Positions 12,937-14,345 of a DNA stretch of 14,345 nt are shown one piece after another. Where the stretch lies: contig CAYVKM010000092.1 in assembly GCA_964452045.1 (NCBI GenBank), positions 1-14,345 of the forward strand, given 5' to 3'. How positions within the stretch are numbered: the first letter of the stretch is position 1; every line of letters begins with the position of its first letter. Below the pieces are notes generated by a model, which saw nothing but the letters and a program-made list of their open reading frames with translations, was not told the DNA's origin and made no database searches. Made by a program: the position numbers and the translations under genes. The DNA comes from CAYVKM01 sp964452045. Its GTDB lineage: Bacteria; Calditrichota; Calditrichia; RBG-13-44-9.

Positions 12937-14345
12937 ATGCAAAAGAAGTTTGAAACGGAATATGGATATTTTACCAATAATGGGAGGGAATATGTAATAA
13001 CCAATTACAAAACACCCAGACCATGGATTAATGTCATCTCAAATGGAAATTATGGTTTAGTTGTCTCACAGGTAAACGGAGGATTCAGCTGGATAACACA
13101 TGCTAATCTTAATCGTTTAACACGATGGAATCAGGACTTAATTCAGGACAACTGGGGAAAATTTATATATTTGAAAGATGAGGAGAGCGGAGTATACTGG
13201 AGTCCTACCATACAACCAGTTTTAAATGAGGTCGAAGGATATTCCTGCCGACATGGAATTGGATACACAGTATTCGAATCAAAATATCAGAATATCTTGG
13301 TTAATTTGAGGATATTTGTTCCTTTCAACGATGATCTTGAAATATGGACGTTAAAACTAAAAAATTTAGTTAATCAGACAAGAAAAATAGGCATATATAC
13401 TTATTTCGAATGGTGTTTGGGTGTTGCCCCGGATAATCATCGGGAATTTCATAAAACTTTTCTTGAGACTGAATTCAATGAAGCAAAACAAACAATTTTA
13501 GCCAGAAAAAGATTATGGGAAATACCAACAAAGCAGGGACATTGGAATACAGATTGGAACAACACTGCTTTTTTCGCCTGTAGCGAATCTGTAGATGGTT
13601 TTGAGTGTGACAAAGAAAATTTTATTGGAAGAACCAGGACTCTGGCCAATCCGATAGAAGTTGAAACAGGAGAATTATCCAGAACGCAAGGTAAGTGGAA
13701 TGATTCTATCGCCAGCCTTCAGAAATTAATCTCGCTAAATTCTTTGGGAGAAAAAGAGATTCATTTTTTCCTGGGAGCCCATCCGGAAGAATCGGAAATC
13801 TATTCCCAAATTGAAAAATTTCGTGATGAAAGGAATGTGGAAGCTGCCTTTCAGCAAGTAAAAAAAGAATGGGCCTCCATCTTAGAAGCTTCAATAGTGG
13901 AAACCCCGGACGAAGCACTTAATTTTATGACTAACCATTGGCTAAAATACCAAGCTATATCGGGACGAATATGGGGCCGGGCAGCATATTATCAGCAGAG
14001 CGGTGCATTTGGCTTCCGGGATCAACTCCAGGATAGTCAAATTTTTTTATATTCCCGGCCCGAGTTGACTAAAAAGCAACTTCTTTTGCATGCTGCTCAT
14101 CAGTATAAAGATGGTCGAGTACTACATTGGTGGAATCCAATTAGCGAACAAGGACTGGATGCTAATGCCAGTGATGATTTGTTATGGTTACCATTTGTTA
14201 CAATCCAATATTTAAAAGAAACTGCAGATTGGAAATCGTTAAAAGAGAAGATTCATTTTTACGACGATCCAACTCCCCAAAGTTTACTTGATCATTGTCT
14301 CCTGGCTATCGACAAAGTCCAGGAACGTTTCAGTGAGCGTGGTTT
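12937..14345 (+). CDS. GH94 glycoside phosphorylase, N-terminal part (3' end outside window)
   Basis: 469 codons are open from the ATG at 12937 to the window edge. The N-terminus is typical of GH94 (YGYFTNNGREYVITNYKTPRPWIN), giving firm support to this start; the upstream in-frame ATG at 12919 is followed at once by a TGA. Residues 1 to ~290 form the beta-sandwich domain (GGFSWI, LTRWNQD, SGVYWSP, CRHGIGYTVFESKY, ADFFE-like aromatic strands). From ~330 the (alpha/alpha)6 barrel begins, with GFRDQLQDSQ and SDDLLWLPFV conserved; the catalytic Asp lies beyond the edge. There is no signal peptide, so it is cytoplasmic. The enzyme would phosphorolyse a beta-gluco-disaccharide or oligosaccharide to glucose 1-phosphate. 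Its motifs resemble both cellobiose phosphorylases and the GH94 domain of cyclic beta-1,2-glucan synthases. No Shine-Dalgarno is seen; the gap to the PorV-like gene is 30 bases with no terminator. Confidence 0.9.
   Translation, partial: MQKKFETEYGYFTNNGREYVITNYKTPRPWINVISNGNYGLVVSQVNGGFSWITHANLNRLTRWNQDLIQDNWGKFIYLKDEESGVYWSPTIQPVLNEVEGYSCRHGIGYTVFESKYQNILVNLRIFVPFNDDLEIWTLKLKNLVNQTRKIGIYTYFEWCLGVAPDNHREFHKTFLETEFNEAKQTILARKRLWEIPTKQGHWNTDWNNTAFFACSESVDGFECDKENFIGRTRTLANPIEVETGELSRTQGKWNDSIASLQKLISLNSLGEKEIHFFLGAHPEESEIYSQIEKFRDERNVEAAFQQVKKEWASILEASIVETPDEALNFMTNHWLKYQAISGRIWGRAAYYQQSGAFGFRDQLQDSQIFLYSRPELTKKQLLLHAAHQYKDGRVLHWWNPISEQGLDANASDDLLWLPFVTIQYLKETADWKSLKEKIHFYDDPTPQSLLDHCLLAIDKVQERFSERG

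Overview
All eight genes in this window lie on the + strand, and both end genes run off the edges. Proteins such as these point to the Fibrobacteres-Chlorobi-Bacteroidetes superphylum. Evidence is a type IX secretion (T9SS) sorting domain with the NYPNPFNPTT signature, a PorV/PorQ-family outer-membrane protein, and a TonB receptor with an N-terminal carboxypeptidase-regulatory-like domain. The style of tag and the absence of a SusD gene suggest Calditrichota, Ignavibacteria, Marinisomatota or KSB1-like bacteria rather than a classical Bacteroides. This placement is inference; no marker gene is present.

Layout. 1-589: the C-terminal end of a GH3 beta-glucosidase (BglX type). 642-2816: a secreted GH144-type (glucoamylase-like fold) glucanase with an N-terminal sandwich domain and an Fn3 domain. 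2817-3083: intergenic region with a strong sigma70-type promoter, a perfect 18-bp LacI-type operator at the expected transcription start, and a second inverted repeat. 3084-4115: LacI/GalR repressor with a TTG start. 4156-5928: secreted tandem CBM9-like protein with a T9SS tag. 5936-5974: a strong hairpin terminator. 6001-8670: TonB-dependent receptor. 8762-11860: large secreted protein with Asp-rich calcium-loop repeats, Fn3 and a divergent T9SS-like tail. 11875-12906: PorV/PorQ-family barrel. 12937 to the end: N-terminal 469 codons of a GH94 phosphorylase.

How they may work together. Characterised GH144 enzymes act on beta-1,2-glucan. With GH3 and GH94 partners the simplest reading is a regulated locus for taking up and degrading beta-1,2-glucan (or a related beta-glucan). 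Surface proteins delivered by T9SS would bind the polymer, the TonB receptor would import fragments, GH144 and GH3 would cut them in the periplasm, and the cytoplasmic GH94 enzyme would phosphorolyse the remaining oligosaccharide. The LacI regulator would sense a fragment. The unusual part is the architecture: no SusD, but a tandem-CBM9 T9SS cargo, a large calcium-loop T9SS cargo and a dedicated PorV-like protein around one TonB receptor. Substrate and complex formation are inferences. I saw no RNA genes, mobile elements or CRISPR arrays.
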